Below, one piece after another: positions 31,966 through 40,051 of a DNA stretch of 40,688 nt. Under the pieces are notes generated by a model. It was not told the origin of the DNA, ran no database searches, and worked only from the letters and a program-made list of their open reading frames with translations. The stretch is taken from positions 1 through 40,688 of the forward strand of contig JAOTYR010000004.1 in assembly GCA_029861785.1 (NCBI GenBank), written 5' to 3'. Position 1 is the first letter of the stretch, and each line of letters starts with the position of its first letter. Made by a program: the position numbers and the translations under genes. This DNA is from Candidatus Nitrosopumilus sp. GTDB taxonomy: Archaea; Thermoproteota; Nitrososphaeria; Nitrososphaerales; Nitrosopumilaceae.

Positions 31966-32332
31966 TAAGAGATATTATTATCTCCTAGATTTTAAAGTTT
32001 TAAAATAAAAGTTAAACAAGAATTTTTTAGAGTAGAACTAGATTCTATCAGTCAAATTAACCTGTACCTGCAAAAAGATTGATGATTTTTGGATAGTTTA
32101 TGAAGTTTTTCTCAGTGATTTCATTTTCCTTAACTAACCAGTCTGTAATTATTAACCGAGTTTTGACTGATGAACTTGAAGATGAATTATCTCTGTGAGT
32201 ACAATCTCAGACATGGTATGATTTTCTCTTATGTATTTCAAGAATAAGAACTTCTATAGGGAATGGCATGGTAGAGACTTTCCTTCCAAATTAAGGTTAA
32301 AAATGGACGCAGATAGACATAAGAACTAGTTT
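31966..32332. other. 367-base gap carrying repeat copy B
   Basis: No convincing gene. It holds repeat copy B at 32276-32320 next to the stop of the gene at 32333, and AT-rich sequence elsewhere. Confidence 0.6.
32276..32320. repeat. Dispersed repeat, copy B
   Basis: Aligns with copy E over 31 bases at 24 identities in GACTTTCCTTCCAAATT, then GGTTAAAAATGG, and continues ACGCAGATAG. Ends 12 bases before the stop codon of the minus-strand S-layer-like gene. Confidence 0.7.
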
Positions 32333-33388
32333 TCATTTTTTTTCTTCAATACTTTTCTTCATACTTTTTTTAATAGCATAGAGTATGATAAAAAATACAA
32401 TTAGTATTGCTCCAAGGCTTTGAATCAATATTGTAACTGTAGGGTTTGACAATGTCTCTCCTCGAAAGTCTTGTGGTTTAAAATCTGGATCTTGTTCCCT
32501 GATGAAATTACCATCTTGATCGTACTGTGGTGGAGGGTTTCGGATGATGGTTCTATCCTTAATTGCTAATTCGTCAGCAGGCGTGTATGGATTTGGTAAG
32601 GTATGGTCTTCATATTCGGCAATTACAGAATCTCCCTCAATAGTGTGCAATCTCTGACCCAAAGAGGGCTTAATAGAAAAATAGACTATACTTTCAAAAA
32701 TTCCTGTATTTTTACCAGTTTCTCGAACCGAAAGAGAGATTCCTGCAGGGTCAGAATCAGACCAAACATCAATCTTAAACTTGTCAATTTCATTTGGATT
32801 CCAATTCATGTCGGGATCTGTCACTTGCATTTTTGCCGAATCATTTTCTTGATAGCTTTTCTTTTCTACAAGCATTTTACCGATATTCCATGAAACAGGA
32901 ACTGATGATTCAACTGAATACAATTCAGAGTTATTTTCAAAAGAAGTAAAAGTTACAGTCACAATATCGTCATTATCAACTTTCAAATAATCACCTATTG
33001 CTGCACCAGAGTTCACATAGTCAGATCCAAATACATCGTTTCCATCTTTATCTCCAGTGGTCAGATCACCATCTGCATCATGTAAAAATCCTGACAAATT
33101 AATTTCCTTTGAAAAGATTCCAGAGGTAGGCCTATTTTCAGCTATTTGAATATCAAATATTGCATGATTCTTTGATGAAATGGAAATGCTGCTGTCTGAT
33201 TCACCAATTACATCTATTTTTTCATAGGATGTGTTATAGTCTGGAGCAATAATTTTGATTGTTATTTTATCAGTCCATGTATAGATTTCTTTATCAAACT
33301 CTATTGTAATGTTCTCTGATTGGGCAAATACAGATGGAAGGAATAACACACTAAAGCAAAAAAGTAAAATTAAAAGTCTAGTTTTCAT
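32333..33388 (-). CDS. S-layer-like surface protein with C-terminal membrane anchor
   Basis: 351 residues. Signal peptide ~1-22 (LLILLFCFSVLFLPSVFA), then beta-sandwich domains starting ITIEFDKEIYTWTDKITIKI, a phrase typical of thaumarchaeal S-layer and related surface proteins. A second such unit begins near MLVEKKSYQENDSAKMQVTD. GDLTTGDKDGNDVFGSD is Asp-rich and could bind calcium. Residues ~318-340 (VTILIQSLGAILIVFFIILY) are a membrane helix followed by KKSMKKSIEEKK inside. So a cell-surface, membrane-anchored protein related to the S-layer. Confidence 0.82.
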   Translation of the reverse strand: MKTRLLILLFCFSVLFLPSVFAQSENITIEFDKEIYTWTDKITIKIIAPDYNTSYEKIDVIGESDSSISISSKNHAIFDIQIAENRPTSGIFSKEINLSGFLHDADGDLTTGDKDGNDVFGSDYVNSGAAIGDYLKVDNDDIVTVTFTSFENNSELYSVESSVPVSWNIGKMLVEKKSYQENDSAKMQVTDPDMNWNPNEIDKFKIDVWSDSDPAGISLSVRETGKNTGIFESIVYFSIKPSLGQRLHTIEGDSVIAEYEDHTLPNPYTPADELAIKDRTIIRNPPPQYDQDGNFIREQDPDFKPQDFRGETLSNPTVTILIQSLGAILIVFFIILYAIKKSMKKSIEEKK

Positions 33389-33449
33389 TTTATTTTTCTC
33401 TAAATCAGATATTCATTAAGTGTTCTAATCTTAATTACAAATCGGTAGA

Positions 33450-33483
33450 GGCCTGAACCGTTTTTGGAGAGACTTTGAGATGC
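33450..33483. repeat. Dispersed repeat, half copy C
   Basis: GGCCTGAACCGTTTTTGGAG matches the left half of copies D and E (GCTTGAACCAATTTCGGGA, GCCTTGAACCATTTTCGAGA). The right half with the ATGGACGC core is missing. Lies between two minus-strand genes. Confidence 0.5.
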
Positions 33484-33542
33484 AAATTAGAAAATAAAAA
33501 ATGAAATAAAAAAATCAATTTTGTTATTGTGATTCTATATCA

Positions 33543-33731
33543 CTACAAATTATCATCTTCATCAAAAATTATCAGTCTAGAATCAGATTCTCTAAATCCA
33601 ATCGTACATTCTGGATAGTGTTTCAGACCTGTTCCTTTCTTCCAATATACAGAATCGCCAATGTCTATTTGCTCATTACACAATATGCATTTGTTTGGAA
33701 ACTTTGCCTCGATCTTTATCCAGTTAGTCAT
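33543..33731 (-). CDS. Small zinc-finger-like protein
   Basis: 62 residues with C15-x2-C18 (CILCNEQI) and H-x3-C near residues 38-42 (HYPEC), a Cys-Cys-His-Cys set suited to zinc. WKKGTGLKHYPEC resembles the second half of small PARP/HNH-type treble-clef fingers. No signal peptide. Acidic end (IIFDEDDNL). Nucleic-acid binding is possible; no family assigned. Confidence 0.65.
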   Translation of the reverse strand: MTNWIKIEAKFPNKCILCNEQIDIGDSVYWKKGTGLKHYPECTIGFRESDSRLIIFDEDDNL

Positions 33732-33797
33732 GATTCACACTCTACATTTATGATAATTTGGTATAGTTTAGGGCTATTTAGGATTCAATTCCTGCTG

Positions 33798-33878
33798 GGC
33801 TTGAACCAATTTCGGGAACGAAATAATTCAAAGTCATGCATCGTGGGGATTCACTTACCTAATTGGGAATAAAAATGG
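33798..33878. repeat. Dispersed repeat, copy D
   Basis: Best aligned with copy E: GGCTTGAACCAATTTCGGGA at the left, GTGGGGATTCACTTACC in the middle, AATAAAAATGG at the right. It runs directly into a tRNA-like segment, which begins with a second GGGGATT block. Confidence 0.75.
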
Positions 33879-33933
33879 GCCCGCGGGGATTTGAACCTGT
33901 TGGTTTTAGGGGTTCATAGGATTAAGTCTTGAG
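33876..33933 (-). pseudogene. tRNA-like 3' fragment
   Basis: The minus strand ends GGTTCAAATCCCCGCGGGCC followed by CA, which has the T-loop and a 3' acceptor strand with discriminator, as in a tRNA 3' end. Further 5' it has GACTTAATCCTATG, resembling a leucine-type anticodon arm. The T stem does not pair beyond two base pairs and no 5' acceptor half follows, so it is not a working tRNA. Confidence 0.5.
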
Positions 33934-34061
33934 TACGGCAGAATTAACAAGGTTATGATAATTTTAATTTTCTTCCCAGTAATTATTTCATTCATACCCA
34001 CTTTTTCATTAATTTGGAAGTTATGATCATTCTTAATTAATATCATTAAAAGAAAAATTTT

Positions 34062-37000
34062 ATGAGAATTAATTTTATCATTTTAATAATTTCAACGGGT
34101 TTACTTTTTGGAGGATTTGGAATCTCACCTGCGTTTGCTGGCATGACAGTAACCTATAGTTCAAATGGTAACGGATTTTGGAACAGTCCAGGTACTTGGC
34201 TACACGATGACGGTATGGGAAATCAAATAGCAGGAGTTCCCGGAACCGGTGATGATAAATTCATTAGTCATACTGTTACAATTTCCAGTCCAGTTAGCAA
34301 TGCTGGATTAGTTCAAGTTGGTGGGAGTCTAATTGTAGATAGCACTTTAACAAACACCGGTTTTAACGATGGGATGACCACACGTGGAATAATTAATTTT
34401 GGGACTACTACTTTTACCTCAAACGCCGTTTTTAATAATAATGGACTTTATGAAAATTTTGGCGGAACTACAACAATAAATTCTGGTGGTCAATTTTTTA
34501 ACAATTATGCATCAGGCAATGGTCATTTTCACAATGAGCAAGGTGGATTTTTCGTAAATGGAAATCTCACCAACACTGGAGACATTCATCAACTCACAAA
34601 TGGCATTATGGAGGTATCAGGAACATTAGTCAACTCAGGAGTAAATGGAATTTTTGACAATCGTTTTGGTGCTGAGCTCAGAACCGCTTCCTTAGGCACC
34701 ATTAACAATCAAGCAAGCGGTTCAATAAACAATCAAGGTACTTTGAACAACAATCTTGGTTCAATTAACAATTCTGCCACTATCAATAATCAATTTGGAA
34801 CAGGGATAATTAACAACAAAGTTGGAACCCTAAAAAATAACGTAGGTGGCACCATCAACAATCAAGCTTCTAATACGATTAATAATGAAAGTTTAGGAAC
34901 TTTGGATAATTCTGGTGTTATAGAAAATACGGGAACCCTAAACAATATGGGAGTTCTTGACAATGACGGAACAATAAACAACAAACCTACCGGAGAAATA
35001 GAGAACACAAAAACTCTGACCAACAAAGCTAGCGGAATTATAAACAATGAAGAGATTTTTGATACTAGCGACAATTTAGAAAATGAGGGAACAATAAACA
35101 ACAAAAAACCATTTGGAAAAATAGAGAACACAAAAACTCTGACCAACAAAGCTGGTGGTACGATAAACAATGAAGACACGTTAGAAAATCGGGATAAATT
35201 TGACAACGATGGTACTGTTGATAATAAAGAAGACGCTACCTTTACTAATTTTGATGGTGGCACCATAACAAACAATGATCAATTAACAAATAATGGTAAA
35301 ATCACAAACAAGGATACCATTACAAATACTGGCACCATAGACAATGATAATTATTTGGAAAATGAAAAGCAAATAGACAATACAAGTGGGACAATCAATA
35401 ATACTTGCCTAATTAACAATTCTGGAGACGTACCTAACATGGGAGGGATGATAAATAATCAAAATACCATTTCCAATATGGGAATGCTTGCCTTCCAACC
35501 TGGAGGCAAATTTACAAATTCTGGTACTCTTAATGGGAATATGGAAGTAAATATCCTTACAGATGAAATTATTCCAGAAGAAGATAAAATCAAAGGAAGG
35601 ATAGTCATTGTTGCCCCAGACCGTCTAGCAGCCCCAACTGATAAGGTGGGACAGTTACCACTAAAAGGTGTGGAGATGACATTCTTTCATTCTGGACCGC
35701 ATGTAATGGCAGATAGTGACAGAATGGATGGTAATTTTTCTTTTGATGTCCCTACCAAAAAAGATACAGTGTCTATTGAGACTGTCTTAGAAGATGGAGC
35801 ATCTCCAGGTTTTCCAAATGGTTTATTTGAAATACATCATGGGGCGGTGGGAACCCCTGTTAAATTTAAAACTGAAAATTTCAACTCCTGTATCCGAATA
35901 GCATTTTTAGAATTAAGTTCTACAGATCCAGAGTTTAAGTTAAGCGGGAAAGATTCAACACCAATCCTTACTGGACTTTCGCAAGTCGAACGGTTAGCAG
36001 ATCTGGCTGGCCAGTATTATTACTCCTTAATTGCATTTGATTTTATTGTACAACACTTACAAGAAGTAACTTTGGATGACCTCCCATTAAAGGTTGTAGG
36101 CTATTCTTCTGAATCTGTAAAATCAAATTTTTTTCGTAATTCTGACCCTTCGATACATATGGGAACTCCTTATAGCGGAACAAACATTGCTGCCATAGCT
36201 ACCGGAAGTCACACAGAGACCCAGATTGATGTGTTGCTTCATGAATTTGGCCATTATATCACCTATGAGTCCGATATTCATGGAAATAATAATGGCATTA
36301 ATACAGTTAGAACAATTCATCCCACTATTTCAAATATAGTAAGCGAAGGCTGTCATGCCGGATATGCCCAAATAGATTCTTCCTGTGCTTGGAGTGAAGG
36401 AGTTGCAAGTTTTTTCGCCGGAGTAATTGTTGATAAGATGCTTATGGATCCTAATCACGATAAATTTAGTACAACTGTGTTAAAGACTCGAGCGGGAGAT
36501 AGTTATTTTGATACCACATTTTATGATGTTTTTGGTAACAAAAGAAGTGGGATGAAAAATTGGTCTCCCTTATATGAAGAATTTGCAGTAGCAGCATTGT
36601 TATGGGCACTATACAGCCCTTCTTTTGAACCAAGCACATCAAATGACATTAATGATTTGATGATGTTCTTTGGCATTCCAGATGTTAGAACTGTCTCGGA
36701 TCTTTATGACGTTATGAATATTTCAGGATTAGTTACAACTACCAATTTAGATAAGATTTTTGGGAATTACAAAATATGTGTAGATGCAAATATGAATAAT
36801 ACTTGTGATTCTTCAGAAGTCCATGGAGTAACATCTTGGGAAAATATTACAGCTACTGTTAACACTACTAGTACTCTTTTTAGTTATCCTATTCCCATGA
36901 GTGTAGATCCTAGACATGAACCTCCACCTTATTTTCCAAGTATGGTTTCTATTGACATAGAAGATCTAACTGGAAATACAATAATGAATGGCACTGAAGT

Positions 37001-37457
37001 GACAATAGAAACAATTTTGCCAAATAATGATAATCTAAGTCATACTACAGTTGTCTATGATGGAAAACTAAATACTAATTTTCTAATGACGGATGGGTCC
37101 CATGTAAATTTAATTTTCTCTAATGATGACTTTTTTTCCGAGCAAATAACAATTAATGCCGAACAATATTTCAATGGGTTTGGTAATGAAGATCAAATGA
37201 ATTCTCTGACATTTGTGGTTGAAATGGCTCCTAGAGATCCATGTGTTCCTCCAAATTCTGGAAATTGGATTATTACGACTAATTGTGAATTAACAGAAAA
37301 TACAATTGCCAGCGGAAATGTCACTATAACCAATAATTCTTTAATGGAGATCCCTCCAGGAATTACTTTAACCATTGAGTCGGGAAATAATATAACAATT
37401 GAAATGGGGAGTGGCCTCAAAATAATACTTGGTGGAACATTACAAGTTATTTCATAA
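34062..37457 (+). CDS. Giant surface protein: INN-repeat region plus gluzincin metalloprotease
   Basis: 1131 residues. Signal peptide ~1-26 (ILIISTGLLFGGFGISPAFA). Residues ~27-212 are beta-rich with degenerate repeats; ~213-486 are dense short repeats of the type GTINN, ENTGTLNN and NNKPTGEIENTKTLTN, spaced like rungs of a beta-helix or solenoid. At ~500-620 a beta-sandwich carrier-like unit follows. The protease domain has HEFGH at 727-731 and the third zinc ligand E779 in WSEGVASFFAG, the gluzincin arrangement. The C-terminus (~1040-1131) returns to Asn/Thr-rich strands ending LGGTLQVIS. Probably an exported adhesin-like stalk bearing a protease. No clear anchor helix at the end. Confidence 0.88.
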   Translation: MRINFIILIISTGLLFGGFGISPAFAGMTVTYSSNGNGFWNSPGTWLHDDGMGNQIAGVPGTGDDKFISHTVTISSPVSNAGLVQVGGSLIVDSTLTNTGFNDGMTTRGIINFGTTTFTSNAVFNNNGLYENFGGTTTINSGGQFFNNYASGNGHFHNEQGGFFVNGNLTNTGDIHQLTNGIMEVSGTLVNSGVNGIFDNRFGAELRTASLGTINNQASGSINNQGTLNNNLGSINNSATINNQFGTGIINNKVGTLKNNVGGTINNQASNTINNESLGTLDNSGVIENTGTLNNMGVLDNDGTINNKPTGEIENTKTLTNKASGIINNEEIFDTSDNLENEGTINNKKPFGKIENTKTLTNKAGGTINNEDTLENRDKFDNDGTVDNKEDATFTNFDGGTITNNDQLTNNGKITNKDTITNTGTIDNDNYLENEKQIDNTSGTINNTCLINNSGDVPNMGGMINNQNTISNMGMLAFQPGGKFTNSGTLNGNMEVNILTDEIIPEEDKIKGRIVIVAPDRLAAPTDKVGQLPLKGVEMTFFHSGPHVMADSDRMDGNFSFDVPTKKDTVSIETVLEDGASPGFPNGLFEIHHGAVGTPVKFKTENFNSCIRIAFLELSSTDPEFKLSGKDSTPILTGLSQVERLADLAGQYYYSLIAFDFIVQHLQEVTLDDLPLKVVGYSSESVKSNFFRNSDPSIHMGTPYSGTNIAAIATGSHTETQIDVLLHEFGHYITYESDIHGNNNGINTVRTIHPTISNIVSEGCHAGYAQIDSSCAWSEGVASFFAGVIVDKMLMDPNHDKFSTTVLKTRAGDSYFDTTFYDVFGNKRSGMKNWSPLYEEFAVAALLWALYSPSFEPSTSNDINDLMMFFGIPDVRTVSDLYDVMNISGLVTTTNLDKIFGNYKICVDANMNNTCDSSEVHGVTSWENITATVNTTSTLFSYPIPMSVDPRHEPPPYFPSMVSIDIEDLTGNTIMNGTEVTIETILPNNDNLSHTTVVYDGKLNTNFLMTDGSHVNLIFSNDDFFSEQITINAEQYFNGFGNEDQMNSLTFVVEMAPRDPCVPPNSGNWIITTNCELTENTIASGNVTITNNSLMEIPPGITLTIESGNNITIEMGSGLKIILGGTLQVIS
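34699..35520 (+). repeat. Coding repeats (INN/TN solenoid)
   Basis: Degenerate short repeats encoding ATTAACAAC-like units. One longer near-duplicate is visible: GAACAATAAACAACAAA followed by GAGAACACAAAAACTCTGAC, at 34968-35025 and again at 35088-35144. It shows recent unit duplication. Confidence 0.8.
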
Positions 37458-37484
37458 TTTTATTTCTCATACTTTCATAAAGTA

Positions 37485-37546
37485 TGGGCCCACGGGGATT
37501 CACCTACTAAATTGGGGATAGAAATGGACGCCGATTGGCTTGAAAA
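37485..37546. repeat. Dispersed repeat, copy F
   Basis: TGGGCCCACGGGGATTCACC, then TACTAAATTGGGGATAGAAA and TGGACGCCGATTGGCTTGAA. It fills the gap between two convergent genes and touches the stop codon of the minus-strand gene at 37547. Confidence 0.8.
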
Positions 37547-39325
37547 CTAACTGAGGGATTCTATTACTTTATCAAAAATTGATGCAGGTTGGGGGCCATT
37601 AATTCGTTCAACAGAACCATCAGAGTCAATAATGAAAAATGTTGGAGTTCCTTCAACATTGTGGGAAGCACCTACCATGTTATTGTGAGAAACTCGCTCA
37701 TCATACTTTCCTGAATCAAGACATTCGTTGAAGACTTCTGTTTCTAATCCCATCTCTTCGGCAAATGTTTTCAAGTTATCAGGACTTGCCCAACCTTCGT
37801 TAATGCCTCCCTGATTATTGTATAAATGAGTATGATATTCCCAATACATTTCCTGATCACCTGCACAATGTGCTGCCTGAGCTGCTGATGTTGAGTCATC
37901 ACCTAACCAGGTATAATCTAAAAAGTACACTTTTGCCATTCCAGTATCGATATGATTCTCAACAATGGTTGATTTTTCATTTTGGAACCATTGATTACAT
38001 TTAGGACATTGGAAATCTCCAAATTCAATAATTGTTATTGGTGCATCAGGGGATCCCTCTAATGGTGCGGACATTGTTACATCGATTCCGCCAATAGACA
38101 TTGTTTCCATAGCATCATCCATTTTTTCTGCAGATTGGATGCCTCTATACCACTCTGCTAAACCCTGTCCAATCTCATCTGGATGATCTTCTTGAATAAA
38201 GTGCATTCCTTCGCCGACATAGAGTGTCTCAAGATTTTTCATATTAGCTTCACTCCAATCTACCATTGGTGAGGGTAAAATAGCCCCAGGACTTACGTAA
38301 AATAATATCTTGGGAATTTCTGTTTCTTGTAACCATTGATTATAATCAGTTACAATCTTCTGAAGGTCCGCAGGTTCTCCATCAATTGGAATCTCATTTG
38401 GCCATACCCATACTGGTTTGCGGCTTTCTTCTGTTGGGTATGGTTCTTGGTAGAAGTTCATCTCCTCCTCAGAAAGCTCTCTTAGTATTCCTCCTGGCAG
38501 CATCTGTTCAACAAAAATATTTTGAGTCATAATCATTTCTTCGCCAACTCCTGGAGTTCTAAAATTCTCAAAGATTTCTCTAAATTCTGCTGGAAATTCA
38601 TCCCATTTCATAGGCATAATGATTGCTTCCATGAATGCAATCCCTTTGATATTGTCCTCATGTTGGCTTGCATAATTAAAACCCAAACCAGAACCCCAAT
38701 CATGAATGACTAGAGTTACATTTTTCAATTCTAGTTCTTCAATAAATTCTTCGAGATATTTTGCATGATCTACAAAACGATAATCAATATCTGGTTTATC
38801 AGATTTTCCCATTCCAATTAAATCCACAGCGATAACTCGTGCATTATCAGAAACGTATGGTATAATGTTTCTCCATAGGTATGACGAGGTGGGATTACCA
38901 TGAAGGAAAAGAATTGGATCACCTTCTCCTTCATCAATGTAATGCATTTTAGAGCCTAAAACTTCAACGTAATGAGATTCAAATGGAAAATCTGCACTTA
39001 TAGCTGAATTAATCATAACATCATCCATCATTTCATCCTCCATGGTATCATCCATCATTTCCTCTGTCATCATTGCGGCAGTTTTTGTTATCGTGCCCCA
39101 ACCAGAATTTTCTAATTTTATTGCAGTAGATGGTTTTACACAAGCTGCAGTTCCTGAGGAACGTAGCATTAAATCAAATCCTGCTTTACATAGAACATCT
39201 TCAGCTGCCGTACCCATTGCCATTTGTTTTCGTGGAGAATCAATATTTCCACCAAATACCACAGGTGAAGAAATTATACCAACTGCAAAAAAGGTAATGA
39301 TCATAAAGAAAAAAATGTTTTTCAT
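37547..39325 (-). CDS. Secreted haloalkane-dehalogenase-like / DsbA fusion
   Basis: 592 residues in one frame. Signal peptide ~1-25; two-cysteine surface domain C46KAGFDLMLRS...AC62VKP...LENSGWG; Met/Asp-rich linker ~85-105. Residues ~113-398 are an alpha/beta hydrolase with the full haloalkane dehalogenase set: N144 (HGNPTSSYLWRN), nucleophile D209 with W210 (VIHDWGSGLGF), acid E233 (FMEAIIMP) and base H375 (GMHFIQEDHPDEIG). A second linker (KMDDAMETMS) leads to a DsbA-type domain ~411-592 with C440PKC443 and cis-Pro561 (EGTPTFFI). The protein should act outside the membrane. Natural substrate unknown; epoxide hydrolase or another hydrolase is possible, but N144/W210 favour halide binding. 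Confidence 0.88.
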   Translation of the reverse strand: MKNIFFFMIITFFAVGIISSPVVFGGNIDSPRKQMAMGTAAEDVLCKAGFDLMLRSSGTAACVKPSTAIKLENSGWGTITKTAAMMTEEMMDDTMEDEMMDDVMINSAISADFPFESHYVEVLGSKMHYIDEGEGDPILFLHGNPTSSYLWRNIIPYVSDNARVIAVDLIGMGKSDKPDIDYRFVDHAKYLEEFIEELELKNVTLVIHDWGSGLGFNYASQHEDNIKGIAFMEAIIMPMKWDEFPAEFREIFENFRTPGVGEEMIMTQNIFVEQMLPGGILRELSEEEMNFYQEPYPTEESRKPVWVWPNEIPIDGEPADLQKIVTDYNQWLQETEIPKILFYVSPGAILPSPMVDWSEANMKNLETLYVGEGMHFIQEDHPDEIGQGLAEWYRGIQSAEKMDDAMETMSIGGIDVTMSAPLEGSPDAPITIIEFGDFQCPKCNQWFQNEKSTIVENHIDTGMAKVYFLDYTWLGDDSTSAAQAAHCAGDQEMYWEYHTHLYNNQGGINEGWASPDNLKTFAEEMGLETEVFNECLDSGKYDERVSHNNMVGASHNVEGTPTFFIIDSDGSVERINGPQPASIFDKVIESLS

Positions 39326-39344
39326 GTTATCAGGAGAGATTTTT

Positions 39345-39354
39345 AATAAATATA
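39345..39354 (-). promoter_or_regulatory. TATA-like box for the dehalogenase/DsbA gene
   Basis: Minus-strand TATATTTATT is centred 25 bases from the ATG at 39325; leaderless mRNA expected. Confidence 0.5.
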
Positions 39355-39376
39355 ACTTTTTTCGATTGTATCCTTT

Positions 39377-39391
39377 CCAAAAAATAATTTT
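39377..39391. repeat. AT-rich 15-mer, copy 3
   Basis: Exact CCAAAAAATAATTTT, 52-66 bases upstream of the ATG at 39325, just beyond the TATA-like box. Confidence 0.7.
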
Positions 39392-39491
39392 GGGTATTTT
39401 TAGGAATATCGATAATTTCTTTAAATTTTTCTTGTGTTTCTAAAATTATTGATAACAGATAATATTGTGAAATATTAATTATCTAACAGAA

Positions 39492-39911
39492 TTGAAGAGT
39501 ACTGCAAAAACACCTATAGAATATATTAATTCGATAGAAGAACCAAGAAGAAACGAAATAAAAAAATTACATAGCTTTATTCAGAAAACAGTTCCCAATC
39601 TAAAACCTCATATGAAATTTGGAATCTTGGGATACGGTACTTATCATTACAAATATTCTTCAGGTCGAGAGGGTGAATGGATGGTTATTGGATTGGCAAA
39701 TCAAAAAAATTACATTTCTCTTTATGCTTGTATGTCTGATGGAAAACAATACGTTGCAGAAAAACACAAAAAAGATTTACCAAAAGCCAATATCGGAAAA
39801 AGCTGCATAAGGTTTAGACGACTAGAGGATGTTGATCTTAAAGTAATTAAACATCTTTTGCAAGAGACCAATAAGTTATCAAAAATTAGAAAAAAATTTC
39901 TAACTGTCTGA
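39492..39911 (+). CDS. DUF1801-type (YdhG-like) protein
   Basis: 139 residues. TPIEYINSIEEPRRNEIKKL opening, HMKFGILGYGTYHY, NYISLYACMSDGKQYV, and KSCIRFRRLEDVDLKVIKHL closing follow the DUF1801/YdhG fold outline. The fold is small alpha/beta, related to the iron-chaperone frataxin shape. No established reaction. TTG start at 39492. Convergent with the edge gene; repeat copy E lies between. Confidence 0.75.
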   Translation: MKSTAKTPIEYINSIEEPRRNEIKKLHSFIQKTVPNLKPHMKFGILGYGTYHYKYSSGREGEWMVIGLANQKNYISLYACMSDGKQYVAEKHKKDLPKANIGKSCIRFRRLEDVDLKVIKHLLQETNKLSKIRKKFLTV

Positions 39912-39920
39912 ATCTATATA

Positions 39921-40020
39921 GCCTTGAACCATTTTCGAGAACAAAAAAAGTTTCAAGTTATACATCACGGGGATTCACCTACCAAATTGGGGATAAAAAT
40001 GGACGCAGATAGGCGTGAAA
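39921..40020. repeat. Dispersed repeat, copy E (fullest)
   Basis: GCCTTGAACCATTTTCGAGA, a short A-rich stretch, TTTCAAGTTATACATCACGG, GGATTCACCTACCAAATTGG, and GGATAAAAATGGACGCAGAT followed by AGGCGTGAAA. About 100 bases, ending 31 bases before the stop of the minus-strand gene at 40052. Confidence 0.8.
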
Positions 40021-40051
40021 ATCAAATTAAAAACAAAAAAAGAAAAAAGGA

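Larger units (their letters stand above)
33732..34061. other. 330-base gap with repeat D and a tRNA-like fragment
   Basis: No gene. It holds dispersed repeat D (33798-33878), a tRNA-like fragment (33876-33933), and AT-rich sequence before the start of the large surface-protein gene. Confidence 0.6.

Noticed and set aside
32100-32198. Short plus-strand frame of 32 residues beginning MKFFSVISFSLTNQSV
   Set aside because: No promoter at the right distance, no motif, and it lies in a repeat-bearing gap; likely chance.
34862-35275. Long minus-strand frame inside the large surface-protein gene
   Set aside because: It is the complement of the Asn-rich repeats and gives low-complexity Ser/Val/Phe sequence.
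34699-35520. Regularly spaced repeats considered as a CRISPR array
   Set aside because: Units are in frame, degenerate and encode protein; no conserved direct repeat with unique spacers and no cas gene in the window.
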